A stretch of DNA of 49,984 nucleotides from an uncultured Sphingomonas sp. (GCF_913777625.1 NZ_CAJYTI010000036.1:1-49984); one strand, 5' to 3'; numbered from the stretch's first letter, positions 1 to 9,014 are shown. Notes: generated from the letters alone by a model not told the origin. Program-made: numbers and translations.

Positions 1-2
1 GT

Positions 3-1799
3 ACGTCCGACCGGCCGCTGCTGCCGACGCTCCGGCGTTTCCTGCCCTATCTCTGGCCCGCCGGGGAGCCGATGCTGCGCGTGCGGATCGTCGGGGCGAT
101 GGCGCTGGTCATCCTGTCCAAGCTCGTTCAGGTGCTCGGCGCGGCCTATACGTTCAAATATGCCGTCGACCGGATGGCGGGGGGCGACCGGAGCGCGGTG
201 ACGCTCGTCATCCTGCTGGTCGTCGGCTATGCGGGCGCGCGGTTTGCGACCACCCTGTTCGACAATCTGCGTAATGCGGTCTTCGAGATGGTCGGGCAGG
301 ATGCGACCCGGCGGCTGTCGGCCGATGTGTTCCGCCATCTCCACCGCCTGTCGCTGCGCTTCCATCTGGAGCGGCGGACTGGCGCGGTCACCAAGGTGGT
401 CGAGCGGGGGACCAAGAGCATCGACACGATGCTCTATTTCCTGCTCTTCAACATCGCGCCGACGGTGCTGGAGTTGGGCCTGGTGCTCGCCATTTTCGGG
501 CGAAGTTTCGGACCCGTCTTGGTCGTTACGACGATGGCGATGGTGGTCCTCTACATCTGGTTCACGCGCAAGGTGACCGACTGGCGCAACGCCCTACGCA
601 ACCAGATGAACGATCTCGACACCGGCGCGGTGGCGCATGCGGTCGACTCGCTGCTGAATTTCGAGACGGTCAAATATTTCAACGCCGAGGAGCGCGAGGC
701 ACGGCGGTATGAAAATGGCGTCGCGGCCTATGCGCGCGCCGCCACCCGGTCGGAGAACTCGCTGGCGTGGCTGAACGTCGGGCAGGCGGCGATCACCAGC
801 CTGATGCTGGGCTTCGCCATGGCCTGGGTCGTGCGCGAATGGAGCCGGGGGACGGCGTCGGCGGGTGACGTGGTGCTGGTGTCGACCCTGTTGTCGCAGC
901 TGTTCCGGCCGCTCGACCTGCTCGGCATGGTCTATCGCACCATCCGTCAGGGGGTGATCGACATGGGGGCGATGTTCGACCTGATCGACACCCCCGCCGA
1001 GGTGGTCGATGCGCCGGGCGCCCCGCCGCTGAAGGTGACGGGCGGACACGTCCGGTTCGACGATGTCGTTTTCGGCTATGACCCGGAGCGGACGATCCTG
1101 AAGGGGCTGAGCCTCGACATTCCGGCGGGCACGACCTGCGCGGTGGTGGGCCCGTCGGGGGCGGGCAAGTCGACGCTCGCGCGGCTGCTCTACCGCTTCT
1201 ATGAGGCGAAGGATGGCGCGATCACCATCGATGGCCAGGCGATCGAGTCGGTGACGCAGGATAGCCTGCGCGCCGCGATCGGCATCGTGCCGCAGGACAC
1301 GGTGCTGTTCAACGAGACGATCGGCTACAACATCGCCTATGGCCGCGAGGGCGCCACGCCCGAGGAGATCGCCGAGGCGGTGCGCGGCGCGTCGATCGCG
1401 AACTTCATCCAGGCACTGCCCGACGGGCTCGACACCCGGGTGGGCGAGCGCGGGCTCAAGCTCTCCGGCGGCGAGAAGCAGCGCGTCGCGATCGCCCGCA
1501 CGCTGGTGAAGAACCCGCCGATCCTGATCCTCGACGAGGCGACCAGCGCGCTCGACAGCCGCACCGAGGCGGACATCCAGGCAACACTCGAATCGATCGA
1601 GCAGGGCCGCACCACGATCGTCATCGCGCACCGGCTGTCGACGGTGGTCCATGCCGACCGGATCGTCGTGCTGGAGGCCGGCCGGGTGGTCGAGCAGGGC
1701 ACCCATGCCGAGCTGCTGCGCGAAGGCGGGATCTACGCTGAAATGTGGGCGCGGCAGGCGCAGGAGCGCGAGGAAGGCGAAGCACCGGTCGCGGAGTGA
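3..1799 (+). CDS. Atm1-type ABC exporter (5' end outside window)
   Basis: This is a half-size ABC exporter of the ABCB7/Atm1 (HMT1) family, an inner-membrane homodimer that in this family exports glutathione-linked sulfur or metal species. An N-terminal six-helix membrane domain is followed by an ATPase domain: Walker A GPSGAGKST near nt 1149-1175, signature LSGGEKQR near 1461, and Walker B ILILDEATSALD near 1528. The first ATG in frame is at 72, but the frame is open back to the window edge and reads LRRFLPYLWP just before it. That matches the normal N-terminus of sphingomonad Atm1 proteins, so the gene starts upstream of the window and 72 is not its start. A secreted protein gene follows on the same strand after 90 bases. 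Confidence 0.93.
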   Translation, partial: TSDRPLLPTLRRFLPYLWPAGEPMLRVRIVGAMALVILSKLVQVLGAAYTFKYAVDRMAGGDRSAVTLVILLVVGYAGARFATTLFDNLRNAVFEMVGQDATRRLSADVFRHLHRLSLRFHLERRTGAVTKVVERGTKSIDTMLYFLLFNIAPTVLELGLVLAIFGRSFGPVLVVTTMAMVVLYIWFTRKVTDWRNALRNQMNDLDTGAVAHAVDSLLNFETVKYFNAEEREARRYENGVAAYARAATRSENSLAWLNVGQAAITSLMLGFAMAWVVREWSRGTASAGDVVLVSTLLSQLFRPLDLLGMVYRTIRQGVIDMGAMFDLIDTPAEVVDAPGAPPLKVTGGHVRFDDVVFGYDPERTILKGLSLDIPAGTTCAVVGPSGAGKSTLARLLYRFYEAKDGAITIDGQAIESVTQDSLRAAIGIVPQDTVLFNETIGYNIAYGREGATPEEIAEAVRGASIANFIQALPDGLDTRVGERGLKLSGGEKQRVAIARTLVKNPPILILDEATSALDSRTEADIQATLESIEQGRTTIVIAHRLSTVVHADRIVVLEAGRVVEQGTHAELLREGGIYAEMWARQAQEREEGEAPVAE

Positions 1800-1889
1800 A
1801 GTGCGACGAAGCGTTCTGCTCCATCGATGGACGGAGGCGTGCGCGCCCGATAGAGTTGCGGCGTTCCTCGACTCGGAGCCGCTGGATCC

Positions 1890-2822
1890 ATGCGTGTGTC
1901 GTTGCTCGTGTCGGCACTCGTTGCCGCCTTGGCGTTTGCCGTGCCGGCTGTCGCCCGCTCGGGGCAGGCCGCGGTTCCGCCCGGGACCTTTCGGTCCTGG
2001 AAGCCCGGGGACGGGCGGGTCGCGTGGATCTCGGGCGGTGTTCGCATCGCGATCGAGCCCGCGCCCTGCGCCAAGCCGCCGCAGACCGAGGGCTGTCGTT
2101 ACGATCCGGAAAACAACCAGCCGCTGGTGACGGTGCGGGCGCCCGGCCTGCCGGTGTATCGCGCGCTTGGCGATGACCAGTCTTCCTTCTACCGCGTAGC
2201 CGTCGTGCGGTTCGAGCGGGGCGACGCGCGGCCGGGCGTGGTGATCGAAAACCAGTCGGGCGGATCGGCGGGGAATGTGCGCGAGCAGCTGCTGATCCCG
2301 CGCGGCCGCGCTTTCCGGCAGGTGTGGCTGCCGGGGGAACTTCAGGGCGAGCTGCCGCGCCGGTTGCGCGATCTTTCGGGCGACGGTCGCATCGATTTCG
2401 TGCTGGGAGACGGCAGGTTCGCCTTCGCATTCGGCTGCAACGCCTGCACGCCGCGCCCTGCCGTCGTCCTTACCGTCCGCCATGGACGGGCAATCGATGT
2501 CTCGCGTGCGCCCGCCTATGCTGCCGTCTTCCGCAGGGACCTGCCCCTGTTCCGCAGGCGCTGCTTCGATCGACAGGAAGGCTATCGCAACGGCAGCTGT
2601 GCTGCCTATGTCGCGACGGCGGCGCGGCTGGGGCGCTATGCGGCGGCATGGCGGCAGATGCTCCGCCACTACAACCGGAAGGGCATCGATCTCTGGCAGG
2701 ACTGCACCGTGCCTCCCGCACAGTGGGGCCGCGACGGTTGCCCGGCGGGCAAGCACACCCACTATGCGACCTTCCCGCAGTCGCTGGCAGCCTTTCTCCG
2801 CAAGACCGGTTATATCCGCTGA
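1890..2822 (+). CDS. Secreted protein of unknown function
   Basis: Codes for 310 residues that I do not recognise. It opens with a signal peptide (hydrophobic residues about 5-20, likely cut after AVA near residue 22). The mature part holds several Cys residues (CAKPPQTEGC near 54-63, CNAC near 185, and a C-terminal group) that could form disulfides in the periplasm, plus a DLSGDGRIDFVLGDGRF segment that resembles an FG-GAP or calcium-binding turn. It sits between the ABC exporter and an alpha/beta hydrolase on the same strand, 18 bases before the latter, and may be transcribed with it. The function is open. Confidence 0.7.
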   Translation: MRVSLLVSALVAALAFAVPAVARSGQAAVPPGTFRSWKPGDGRVAWISGGVRIAIEPAPCAKPPQTEGCRYDPENNQPLVTVRAPGLPVYRALGDDQSSFYRVAVVRFERGDARPGVVIENQSGGSAGNVREQLLIPRGRAFRQVWLPGELQGELPRRLRDLSGDGRIDFVLGDGRFAFAFGCNACTPRPAVVLTVRHGRAIDVSRAPAYAAVFRRDLPLFRRRCFDRQEGYRNGSCAAYVATAARLGRYAAAWRQMLRHYNRKGIDLWQDCTVPPAQWGRDGCPAGKHTHYATFPQSLAAFLRKTGYIR

Positions 2823-2840
2823 TCAACAGGGGAGGGGCAG

Positions 2841-3776
2841 ATGCTGATACCGTTCGGGCTGGCAGGCATCGGCATTCTCGGGCTGGCTGGATGGTCGGCC
2901 TGGGTGGGCCGCAAGGCCGAGGAGATGGTGCCGGCCGACGGCCGCTTCGTCGATGTCGATGGCGCGCGGCTGCACATCGTCGAGCTGGGGCCGAAGGATG
3001 CGGCGGGGCCGGCGATCGTGATGATCCACGGGCTGATGGCGCAGCTGCGCAACTTCAGCCATTCGCTCGCCGGCCGGATGGCGAAGGACCATCGGGTGAT
3101 TCTGGTCGACCGTCCGGGCTGGGGGCATTCGCGGCTCACCGGGCCGCGCCCCGATCTTGCCGGCCAGGGCAGGATGATCGCGCAGTTGATCGAGGCATTG
3201 GGACTGGAGAAGCCGCTGGTCGTCGGCCATTCGATGGGCGGCGCGGTGTCGCTCGCGCTCGCCACCGAGCGACCTGAGGTGCCCGGCGCGCTGGCGCTGA
3301 TCGCGCCGCTCACCCAGGTCGTCCACGCGCCGCCGGCGGTGTTTCGCGGGCTGATGGCGCCCGCCCTGCTGCGCGCGCCGATCGCCTGGACGATCGCGGT
3401 GCCGATGGCGGTGGCGATGGGCAAGCGCGGTGCCGAGGCGGTGTTCGCGCCCGATCCGGTGCCGGCCGATTTCGCCACGGCAGGCGGCGGGGTGCTGTCG
3501 GCGCGGTCGTCCGCCTATCAGATGGGCAGCTTCGAAATCCGCATGGCGGAACGGGCGATGCCGCCGCTGGTCGCGCGCTACGGCGCGATCCGGGTGCCGG
3601 TGTCGATCCTCTACGGCCGGGAGGACGCACTGCTCGATCCGGCGCTGCACGGCGAGCGGACCGCGGCGGAAATCGTCGGCGGCAGCATCACGCTGATCGA
3701 TGGCGGGCACATGCTGCCGCTGACCCATGCGGACGAGACGGAAGCCTGGCTGCGCGGGGTGCTGGCGGCCCTTTGA
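2841..3776 (+). CDS. Alpha/beta hydrolase
   Basis: An alpha/beta-hydrolase-fold enzyme of 311 residues. The nucleophile elbow GHSMGG is at 129-134, so the catalytic serine is Ser131. An HG oxyanion-hole motif (MIHGLM) lies near residue 60, and the acid and histidine are probably in YGREDALLD and DGGHMLP near the C-terminus. A hydrophobic stretch at residues 2-20 could be a membrane anchor or signal. A strong ribosome site (ggggagggg) lies just before the ATG. The substrate cannot be told from the sequence; esterase, lipase or epoxide-hydrolase-like activities are all possible. It converges on the TlpA-like gene, with a hairpin terminator between them. Confidence 0.88.
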   Translation: MLIPFGLAGIGILGLAGWSAWVGRKAEEMVPADGRFVDVDGARLHIVELGPKDAAGPAIVMIHGLMAQLRNFSHSLAGRMAKDHRVILVDRPGWGHSRLTGPRPDLAGQGRMIAQLIEALGLEKPLVVGHSMGGAVSLALATERPEVPGALALIAPLTQVVHAPPAVFRGLMAPALLRAPIAWTIAVPMAVAMGKRGAEAVFAPDPVPADFATAGGGVLSARSSAYQMGSFEIRMAERAMPPLVARYGAIRVPVSILYGREDALLDPALHGERTAAEIVGGSITLIDGGHMLPLTHADETEAWLRGVLAAL

Positions 3777-3805
3777 ATCCTCCCCCGGCGAGTTGGGGGA
3801 GGATT
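3776..3805. terminator. Bidirectional hairpin between convergent genes
   Basis: An 11-bp perfect stem (AATCCTCCCCC at 3776-3786 and its complement at 3795-3805) with an 8-base loop lies between the stop codons of the hydrolase and the TlpA-like gene. Placement and symmetry suit a two-way terminator. The GC-rich half-sites also resemble a common alphaproteobacterial palindromic repeat. Confidence 0.65.
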
Positions 3806-3807
3806 GG

Positions 3808-4374
3808 TTACTTCGCCTCGGCGATAAGCTTGGCGGCTTCGGCGCCGGCCCAGTCGAAATCGCCGGAGACGCGCCACACTTCCTTGCCGGCCGAATCGTA
3901 GAGGATCGTGGTCGGCAGGTTGGTGCCCATCTGCACGCTGAACGCGGTGTCGGTATCGAGATACGGCTTGAGGTGCTTGTAGCCGTTCTTCTGGAAGAAC
4001 GGGCCGACGACCTCCATGCCCTTCAGGTCCTGGCTGAGCGGCAGCACGACGAGCTTCTCGCCGACGCGGCCCGCCAGCGTGTCCAGCGTCGGCATTTCCT
4101 TGATGCACGGCACGCACCAGGTCGCCCAAAGGTTGAGCAGCACCGGCTTGCCCTTGAAGGCGGCCAGCGTCGTCTTCTTGCCGGCGGTGTCGGTGAAGGC
4201 GATCGTCGGTGCCGCCTCGCCCTTGTGACTGCGGTCGACGGTACCGCCGCGCGCGGGCGCAGCGGCGTTTGACGCCGGGCTTGTTTCGTTCGCTTGCTGA
4301 GACGGCTGTGATTGCTTATCGCACCCCGCGACTGCGAGGGCGCCCAGAAGGAGAAGACCGATCACCGAGCGCAA
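3808..4374 (-). CDS. TlpA-like thioredoxin-fold lipoprotein
   Basis: A TlpA/ResA-family thiol-disulfide oxidoreductase anchored as a lipoprotein on the periplasmic side. With a TTG start at 4374 the protein has 188 residues, a lipobox LAVAGC with the lipidated Cys at 18, a Pro/Ala/Ser-rich linker, and the active site WCVPC (Cys87, Cys90) followed by the cis-Pro region NLPTTILYD. I prefer the TTG because GGAG lies six bases upstream and the signal peptide then begins MRSVIG. The alternative ATG at 4392 has no ribosome site and would place two Glu residues before the hydrophobic core. It is transcribed away from argH. The partner is unknown; cytochrome c maturation is the usual family role. Confidence 0.85.
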   Translation of the reverse strand: MRSVIGLLLLGALAVAGCDKQSQPSQQANETSPASNAAAPARGGTVDRSHKGEAAPTIAFTDTAGKKTTLAAFKGKPVLLNLWATWCVPCIKEMPTLDTLAGRVGEKLVVLPLSQDLKGMEVVGPFFQKNGYKHLKPYLDTDTAFSVQMGTNLPTTILYDSAGKEVWRVSGDFDWAGAEAAKLIAEAK

Positions 4375-4390
4375 GGACAGCTCCAATTCC

Positions 4391-5767
4391 ATGTGGGGAG
4401 GGCGCTTCGCCGAAGGCCCGTCCGCGGTGATGCGCGAGATAAACGCCTCCATCCCCTTCGACAAGCGAATGTGGCAACAGGATCTGCGCGGCTCCAAGGC
4501 GCATGTCGCGATGCTGGGCCAGCAGGGGATTGTAGGCGCGGAGGATGCCGCGACGATCGGCGCGGGCCTGGACCAGGTCGCCGAGGATTTCGCCGCGAAC
4601 GGCGTGCCCGAGGATCTGGCGCTCGAAGACATCCACATGCTGTCCGAAAGCCGGCTGGCGGAGAAGATCGGCCCGGTCGCGGGTCGCCTCCACACCGCGC
4701 GCTCGCGCAACGATCAGGTCGCGACCGACTTCCGCCTCTGGGTGCGCGACGCGATCGATCAGGCCGATGCGGCGCTCGGCGCGCTGCAGGACGCGCTGCT
4801 GGCCCGCGCCGAGCAGCATGCCGACAGCGTGATGCCGGGCTTCACCCATCTCCAGGTCGCGCAGCCGGTGACGCTCGGCCACCATCTGATGGCCTATTTC
4901 GAGATGTTCGCGCGCGATCGCTCGCGGCTCAAGGATGCGCGCGCCCGCATGAACCTGTGCCCGCTGGGCTCGGCGGCGCTGGCCGGCACCGGCTTCAACC
5001 TCGATCGCGAGGCGACGGCCAAGGCGCTGGGCTTCGACGGCCCGACGCGCAACTCGCTCGATTCGGTATCGGACCGCGACTTCGCGCTCGACTATCTCAC
5101 GGCGGCGTCGCAGTGCAGCCTGCACCTCAGCCGGCTGGCCGAGGAATTCGTGATCTGGGCGAGCCAGCCCTTCGGCTTCGTGGCGCTCTCCGACCAATGG
5201 TCGACCGGCAGCTCGATCATGCCGCAGAAGCGCAACCCCGACGCGGCCGAGCTGGTCCGCGGCCATTCGGGGCGGATCAGCGGCGCGTTGTTCAGCCTGA
5301 TGATGACGATGAAGGGCCTGCCGCTCGCCTATTCGAAGGACATGCAGGACGACAAGCCGCCGGTGTTCGAGGCGCACGACCTGCTCGGCCTCAGCATCGC
5401 GGCGATGACCGGCATGGTCGAGAGCGCGACCTTCCGGCTGGAGCGGATGCGCGCGGCGGCCGAGGCGGGCTTCTCGACCGCGACCGACCTGGCCGACTGG
5501 CTGGTGCGTGAAGGCGGCATCCCGTTCCGCGAGGCGCACCACATCACCGGCCGCGCGGTCGCCAAGGCCGAAGCGGCTGGCATCCGCCTCGATCAGCTTT
5601 CGATCGAAGCGCTCAAGGAAATCGATGCGCGGATCGACAGCCGCGTGTACGACGTTCTCAGCGTCGACGCATCGGTGAACAGCCGGGTGAGCTTCGGCGG
5701 CACGGCACCGTCGCGCGTTCGTGCGGCGATAGCGGCGGCCCGCAAGGGTCGCGAGGAGGAATCATGA
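4391..5767 (+). CDS. argH: Argininosuccinate lyase
   Basis: The last step of arginine synthesis: cytosolic cleavage of argininosuccinate to arginine and fumarate, as a homotetramer. The protein has 458 residues, the usual length. The fumarase/lyase signature GSSIMPQKRNPD begins at residue 273, and SRNDQVATD and TxHLQ-type motifs (FTHLQVAQP) are present. The start is ATG 4391: the frame upstream is open only to a stop at 4298-4300 and contains no ATG, GTG or TTG. It begins where the divergent TlpA gene begins, and its stop overlaps the next lipoprotein start by four bases (ATGA), so argH leads a lysine/arginine operon. Confidence 0.97.
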   Translation: MWGGRFAEGPSAVMREINASIPFDKRMWQQDLRGSKAHVAMLGQQGIVGAEDAATIGAGLDQVAEDFAANGVPEDLALEDIHMLSESRLAEKIGPVAGRLHTARSRNDQVATDFRLWVRDAIDQADAALGALQDALLARAEQHADSVMPGFTHLQVAQPVTLGHHLMAYFEMFARDRSRLKDARARMNLCPLGSAALAGTGFNLDREATAKALGFDGPTRNSLDSVSDRDFALDYLTAASQCSLHLSRLAEEFVIWASQPFGFVALSDQWSTGSSIMPQKRNPDAAELVRGHSGRISGALFSLMMTMKGLPLAYSKDMQDDKPPVFEAHDLLGLSIAAMTGMVESATFRLERMRAAAEAGFSTATDLADWLVREGGIPFREAHHITGRAVAKAEAAGIRLDQLSIEALKEIDARIDSRVYDVLSVDASVNSRVSFGGTAPSRVRAAIAAARKGREEES

Positions 5768-6009
5768 GGAAGCGACTGCTGCTCGCCATTCCGGCCCTGG
5801 GGCTGGCGCTGGGCGGCTGCGGCGTGCGCGAGGCGCTGGCGCCCGCGCCGGGGGTCTCGCTGCCGGTGGCGCCGTACGGCGCCGCGGCGACGCCCACGCC
5901 TCCCGACCTTCTCAAAGCACGCGCCCAGACGCGCCCCTCGCGCAGCGACGACCTGATCCAGGCGTCCGAAGCGCGGCGGAGCGACGAGTTCGACCTGCCA
6001 CCCAACTGA
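5764..6009 (+). CDS. Small LptM-like lipoprotein
   Basis: An 81-residue lipoprotein with a basic start (MRKR), a hydrophobic core and lipobox LALGGC (Cys19), then a Pro/Ala-rich tail ending in FDLPPN. It starts inside the argH stop (ATGA overlap) and is followed by lysA after 34 bases. Small lipoproteins of this kind (prokaryotic lipoprotein-attachment-site family) sit beside lysine-synthesis genes in many Proteobacteria. E. coli LptM (YifL), next to dapF, helps assemble the LptD outer-membrane machine. The same job here is inference from position and shape, not from sequence identity. Confidence 0.8.
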   Translation: MRKRLLLAIPALGLALGGCGVREALAPAPGVSLPVAPYGAAATPTPPDLLKARAQTRPSRSDDLIQASEARRSDEFDLPPN

Positions 6010-6043
6010 TTTTGGCGGCCATTCGCGCCGCACCCAGAGGCTC

Positions 6044-7303
6044 ATGACCGATTTCTCGATGATCGACGGCGAACTGCACGTCGAATCGCTGCCCCTCGCG
6101 CGCATCGCCGCCGAGGTAGGTACGCCCGTCTACGTCTATTCCACCGAACGCTTCCAGGCCAATGCCCGCGCCTTTCGCGACGCGCTGAAGCCGCTGGGGC
6201 GCATCCACCTCGCCTTCGCAATCAAGGCCAACCCCAACCTCGCGGTGCTCAAGCTGCTGGCGAACGAGGGCTTCGGTGCGGACGTCGTCTCGGGCGGCGA
6301 GATGGCGCGCGCGCTGGCGGCGGGCGTCGCGGCCAAGGACATCGTCTTCTCCGGCGTCGGCAAGACCCGCCGCGAGCTGGTCAAGGGACTGGAGGCCGGG
6401 ATCGGCCAGTTCAACCTCGAGCTGGTCGAGGAAGGCGAAGTGCTGGCGGCGCTGGCGGCCGAGCGCGGCCTCACCGCGCGCGCGGCGTTGCGGGTGAACC
6501 CCGATGTCGATGCCGGCACGCACGAGAAGATCTCCACCGGCAAGGCGGAGAACAAGTTCGGCCTGCCAATCGGCGAGGCGCCCGAGATCTTCGATCGGCT
6601 CGGCAAGCTGCCCGGCCTCGATCTGCACGGCATCGCGGTGCATATCGGCAGCCAGCTGCTCGGCCTCGCGCCGCTGGAAGCCGCGTTCGAGCGGGTCGGC
6701 CGGCTGCTCGCCGAGCTGCGCGCCAATGGCCATACCATCACCCATGTCGATCTTGGCGGCGGGCTGGGTGTCGCCTATCGCCCGGGCGAGGTGCCGCCGA
6801 CGCCGGAAGCCTATGCCGAGATGGTCGCGCGGGTGACCAGCGACTGGGATGTCGAACTGATGTTCGAGCCCGGCCGCACCATCGCCGGCAGTGCAGGCGT
6901 GCTCGTCACCGAAGTGCTCTGGGTCAAGCCGGGGCAGGTCCACCCGTGGGTGGTGGTCGACGCCGCGATGAACGACCTCGCCCGCGTGGCGCTGTACGAC
7001 GCCTATCACGGCTTCGCGGCGGTGAAGCCCAATGGCGAGCGCTTCGTCGCCAATGTCGCCGGGCCGGTGTGCGAGAGCACCGACGTGTTCGTGAAGGCGC
7101 GCGAGATCGACGCGGTGAAGTCCGGCGACCTGGCGGTGCTGGAGACGGCGGGCGCCTACGGCGCGACCATGGCGAGCACCTATAACAGCCGCCCGCTGGT
7201 GCCCGAGGTGCTGGTCTCGGGCGACCGCTATGCCATCGTCGCCGGCCGCATCTCCGCCGAGGAGATCATGGCCGCCGAGGACGTGCCGGACTGGCTGAAG
7301 TGA
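6044..7303 (+). CDS. lysA: Diaminopimelate decarboxylase
   Basis: A PLP-dependent decarboxylation of meso-diaminopimelate to lysine, the final step of the pathway. It has 419 residues with an alanine-racemase-like barrel: PLP lysine K61 in FAIKANPN, HIGSQ near 205, the glycine-rich GGGLGVAY phosphate site near 240, and PVCESTD carrying the active-site Cys at the dimer interface. An agagg ribosome site precedes the ATG. It lies third in the argH operon and overlaps the next gene by four bases (GTGA). lysC (first step of the pathway) is also in the window, at 35.3 kb. Confidence 0.97.
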   Translation: MTDFSMIDGELHVESLPLARIAAEVGTPVYVYSTERFQANARAFRDALKPLGRIHLAFAIKANPNLAVLKLLANEGFGADVVSGGEMARALAAGVAAKDIVFSGVGKTRRELVKGLEAGIGQFNLELVEEGEVLAALAAERGLTARAALRVNPDVDAGTHEKISTGKAENKFGLPIGEAPEIFDRLGKLPGLDLHGIAVHIGSQLLGLAPLEAAFERVGRLLAELRANGHTITHVDLGGGLGVAYRPGEVPPTPEAYAEMVARVTSDWDVELMFEPGRTIAGSAGVLVTEVLWVKPGQVHPWVVVDAAMNDLARVALYDAYHGFAAVKPNGERFVANVAGPVCESTDVFVKAREIDAVKSGDLAVLETAGAYGATMASTYNSRPLVPEVLVSGDRYAIVAGRISAEEIMAAEDVPDWLK

Positions 7304-8055
7304 GCCTCGCCGCGCTGCCCCTGTTCGTGAAGCTCGCGGGGCGGCCGGTGATCCTGGTCGGCGAGGGCGAGCCGGCGGATGCCAAGCGCCGCCTGCTCGA
7401 TCGCGCCGGCGCGCTGGTGGTGGGCGAGGGCGACACCGCCGCGCTCGCCATCGTCGCGCTCGACGAACCCGAGGACGTGGTCGCGCGGCTCCAGGCGCGG
7501 GGCGTGCTGGTCAATTGCGTCGACCGGCCCGAGCTTTGCGACTTCACGCTGCCGGCGATCGTCGACCGCGATCCGGTGCTGATCGCCATCGGCACCGGCG
7601 GGGTCTCGGCCGGACTCGCGGCGGCGCTGCGCCAGCGGCTCGAGGCCCTGCTGCCCGCGAGCCTCGGCGCGCTGGCCAGGGGGTTGGGTCGCAGCCGGGG
7701 CGCGATGAAGGCACGCTGGCCCGATCCCGGTGCCCGGCGCCGCGCGCTGGCCGATGCGCTGGGCGAGGGCGGGATGCTCGACCTGCTGGCGGAGGAGGGC
7801 GATGTCGATCGCTGGCTGGCCGAGGGCGCCGCGCCGGAAGCGCAGCTGATCACGCTGCGGCTGACCTCGCCCGATCCCGAGGATCTCACGCTCCGCCACG
7901 CCCGGCTGCTTGCGCAGGCCGACCGGCTTTTCCATCTTGGCGACGTGCCCGACGCCATCCTCAACCGCGCGCGTGCCGATGCCGCGCGCATCCTCGCCCG
8001 TCCGCCTGCCGATCCCGGCGAAGGCCTGTCGCTCTGGCTGGAGATGGCGGGTTGA
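7300..8055 (+). CDS. Siroheme synthase N-domain (precorrin-2 dehydrogenase/ferrochelatase)
   Basis: Resembles the CysG N-terminal (Met8p-like) domain, which oxidises precorrin-2 to sirohydrochlorin with NAD and inserts iron to give siroheme for sulfite or nitrite reductase. The NAD-binding stretch LVGEGEPADAKRRLL is near residues 17-31, and the typical NCVDRPELCDFTLPAIVDRD segment and IGTGGVSAGLAAALR follow. At 251 residues it lacks the C-terminal methyltransferase domain of E. coli CysG, as in stand-alone versions. The start is GTG, inside the lysA stop. The next gene starts inside its own stop, so translation is probably coupled through the run. Confidence 0.85.
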   Translation: MSLAALPLFVKLAGRPVILVGEGEPADAKRRLLDRAGALVVGEGDTAALAIVALDEPEDVVARLQARGVLVNCVDRPELCDFTLPAIVDRDPVLIAIGTGGVSAGLAAALRQRLEALLPASLGALARGLGRSRGAMKARWPDPGARRRALADALGEGGMLDLLAEEGDVDRWLAEGAAPEAQLITLRLTSPDPEDLTLRHARLLAQADRLFHLGDVPDAILNRARADAARILARPPADPGEGLSLWLEMAG

Positions 8056-9002
8056 GCGGCTTCGCCTATGTCGTGAAGGACGGGAAGGTCGAGCAGCCGA
8101 CGATGCGCGCGGCGCTCGATGCGCGCGGTGGGCTCACCTGGATCCATCTCACCACCAATGACGAGCGGGCCCAGCTCTGGCTCGGCGGCGAGGCCAAGCT
8201 CTCGCCCTATGTCATCGATTCGCTGACCGCGACCGAAACCCGGCCGCGCTGCGATGCGGTGGGCGACGGCGCGGTGATCAACCTGCGCGGGCTCTCCGCC
8301 GATGCGACGACGGCGTCCGATCCGCTCGCCTCGATCCGGCTCTACGCGATGGGCGGCTGCGTGTTCTCGGTGACGCGCAAGCATCTCAACGCGCTCCAGC
8401 CGGTGCGCGAGGAAGTGGAGAGCGGCAAGATCCTGGATCCCGGCGACCTGATCGCCGCGATCGCGCAGGAGATCACCGAGGAACTCGATCCCGTCGTCGC
8501 CGAACTCGGCGATTCGCTCGACGATTGCGAGGAGCAGCTCTCCGCCCACCGCGCCTTCGAGCTGCGCCGGATGGTCAACAAGGTACGGGTGCAGGCGATC
8601 GGCTATCGCCGCTTCCTCAACCCCCAGCGCGCTGCGATCGAGAAGCTTGCCGGGCTGCCGGGCGACTGGCTGCGCGAGGACGACCGGCTCCACCTCTCCG
8701 CCGCCGCCGACCGCGCCGCGCGCATGGCGGAAGAAGTGGAAAGCATCCGCGAACGCGCCGCGCTGACCCACGAGACGCTCACCGATCTGCGCGGCGAGCT
8801 GCTCGACCAGCGCTCGCTGGTAATCGCCATCGTCGCGATGGTGTTCCTGCCGCTGACCTTCCTCACCGGCCTGCTGGGGATGAACGTCGACGGCATTCCC
8901 TATGCGCACGAACCCTGGGCGTTCTGGGGCGTGGTGGGGGTTTGCCTGGCGATGGCGCTGGGGATCACCGGCTATTTCCTGCGCCGGCACTGGTTCGAGT
9001 AG
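8052..9002 (+). CDS. ZntB-type CorA-family metal transporter
   Basis: A CorA-superfamily channel-like transporter of 316 residues: a long cytoplasmic alpha/beta domain rich in charged helices, then two C-terminal transmembrane helices. The first helix ends in the family-defining GMN motif, here GMNVDGIPY near nt 8878. The IP-type context after GMN favours the zinc transporter ZntB subgroup over Mg-specific CorA. The start is a TTG at 8052 overlapping the previous stop by four bases (TTGA). Longer readings upstream in this frame only cover the siroheme gene in the wrong frame. Substrate, zinc or other divalent metals, is inferred from the subgroup. Confidence 0.85.
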   Translation: MSGFAYVVKDGKVEQPTMRAALDARGGLTWIHLTTNDERAQLWLGGEAKLSPYVIDSLTATETRPRCDAVGDGAVINLRGLSADATTASDPLASIRLYAMGGCVFSVTRKHLNALQPVREEVESGKILDPGDLIAAIAQEITEELDPVVAELGDSLDDCEEQLSAHRAFELRRMVNKVRVQAIGYRRFLNPQRAAIEKLAGLPGDWLREDDRLHLSAAADRAARMAEEVESIRERAALTHETLTDLRGELLDQRSLVIAIVAMVFLPLTFLTGLLGMNVDGIPYAHEPWAFWGVVGVCLAMALGITGYFLRRHWFE

Positions 9003-9014
9003 GGACTTTAGCCC

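Noticed and set aside
72..74. ATG 72 as the true start of the Atm1-type exporter
   Set aside because: The frame is open upstream to the window edge and encodes the LRRFLPYLWP segment typical of the family N-terminus.
594..2762. Long minus-strand open frame across the ABC exporter and secreted protein genes
   Set aside because: High G+C makes long antisense frames common; this one is His/Arg/Pro-rich with no domain and opposes a well supported exporter.
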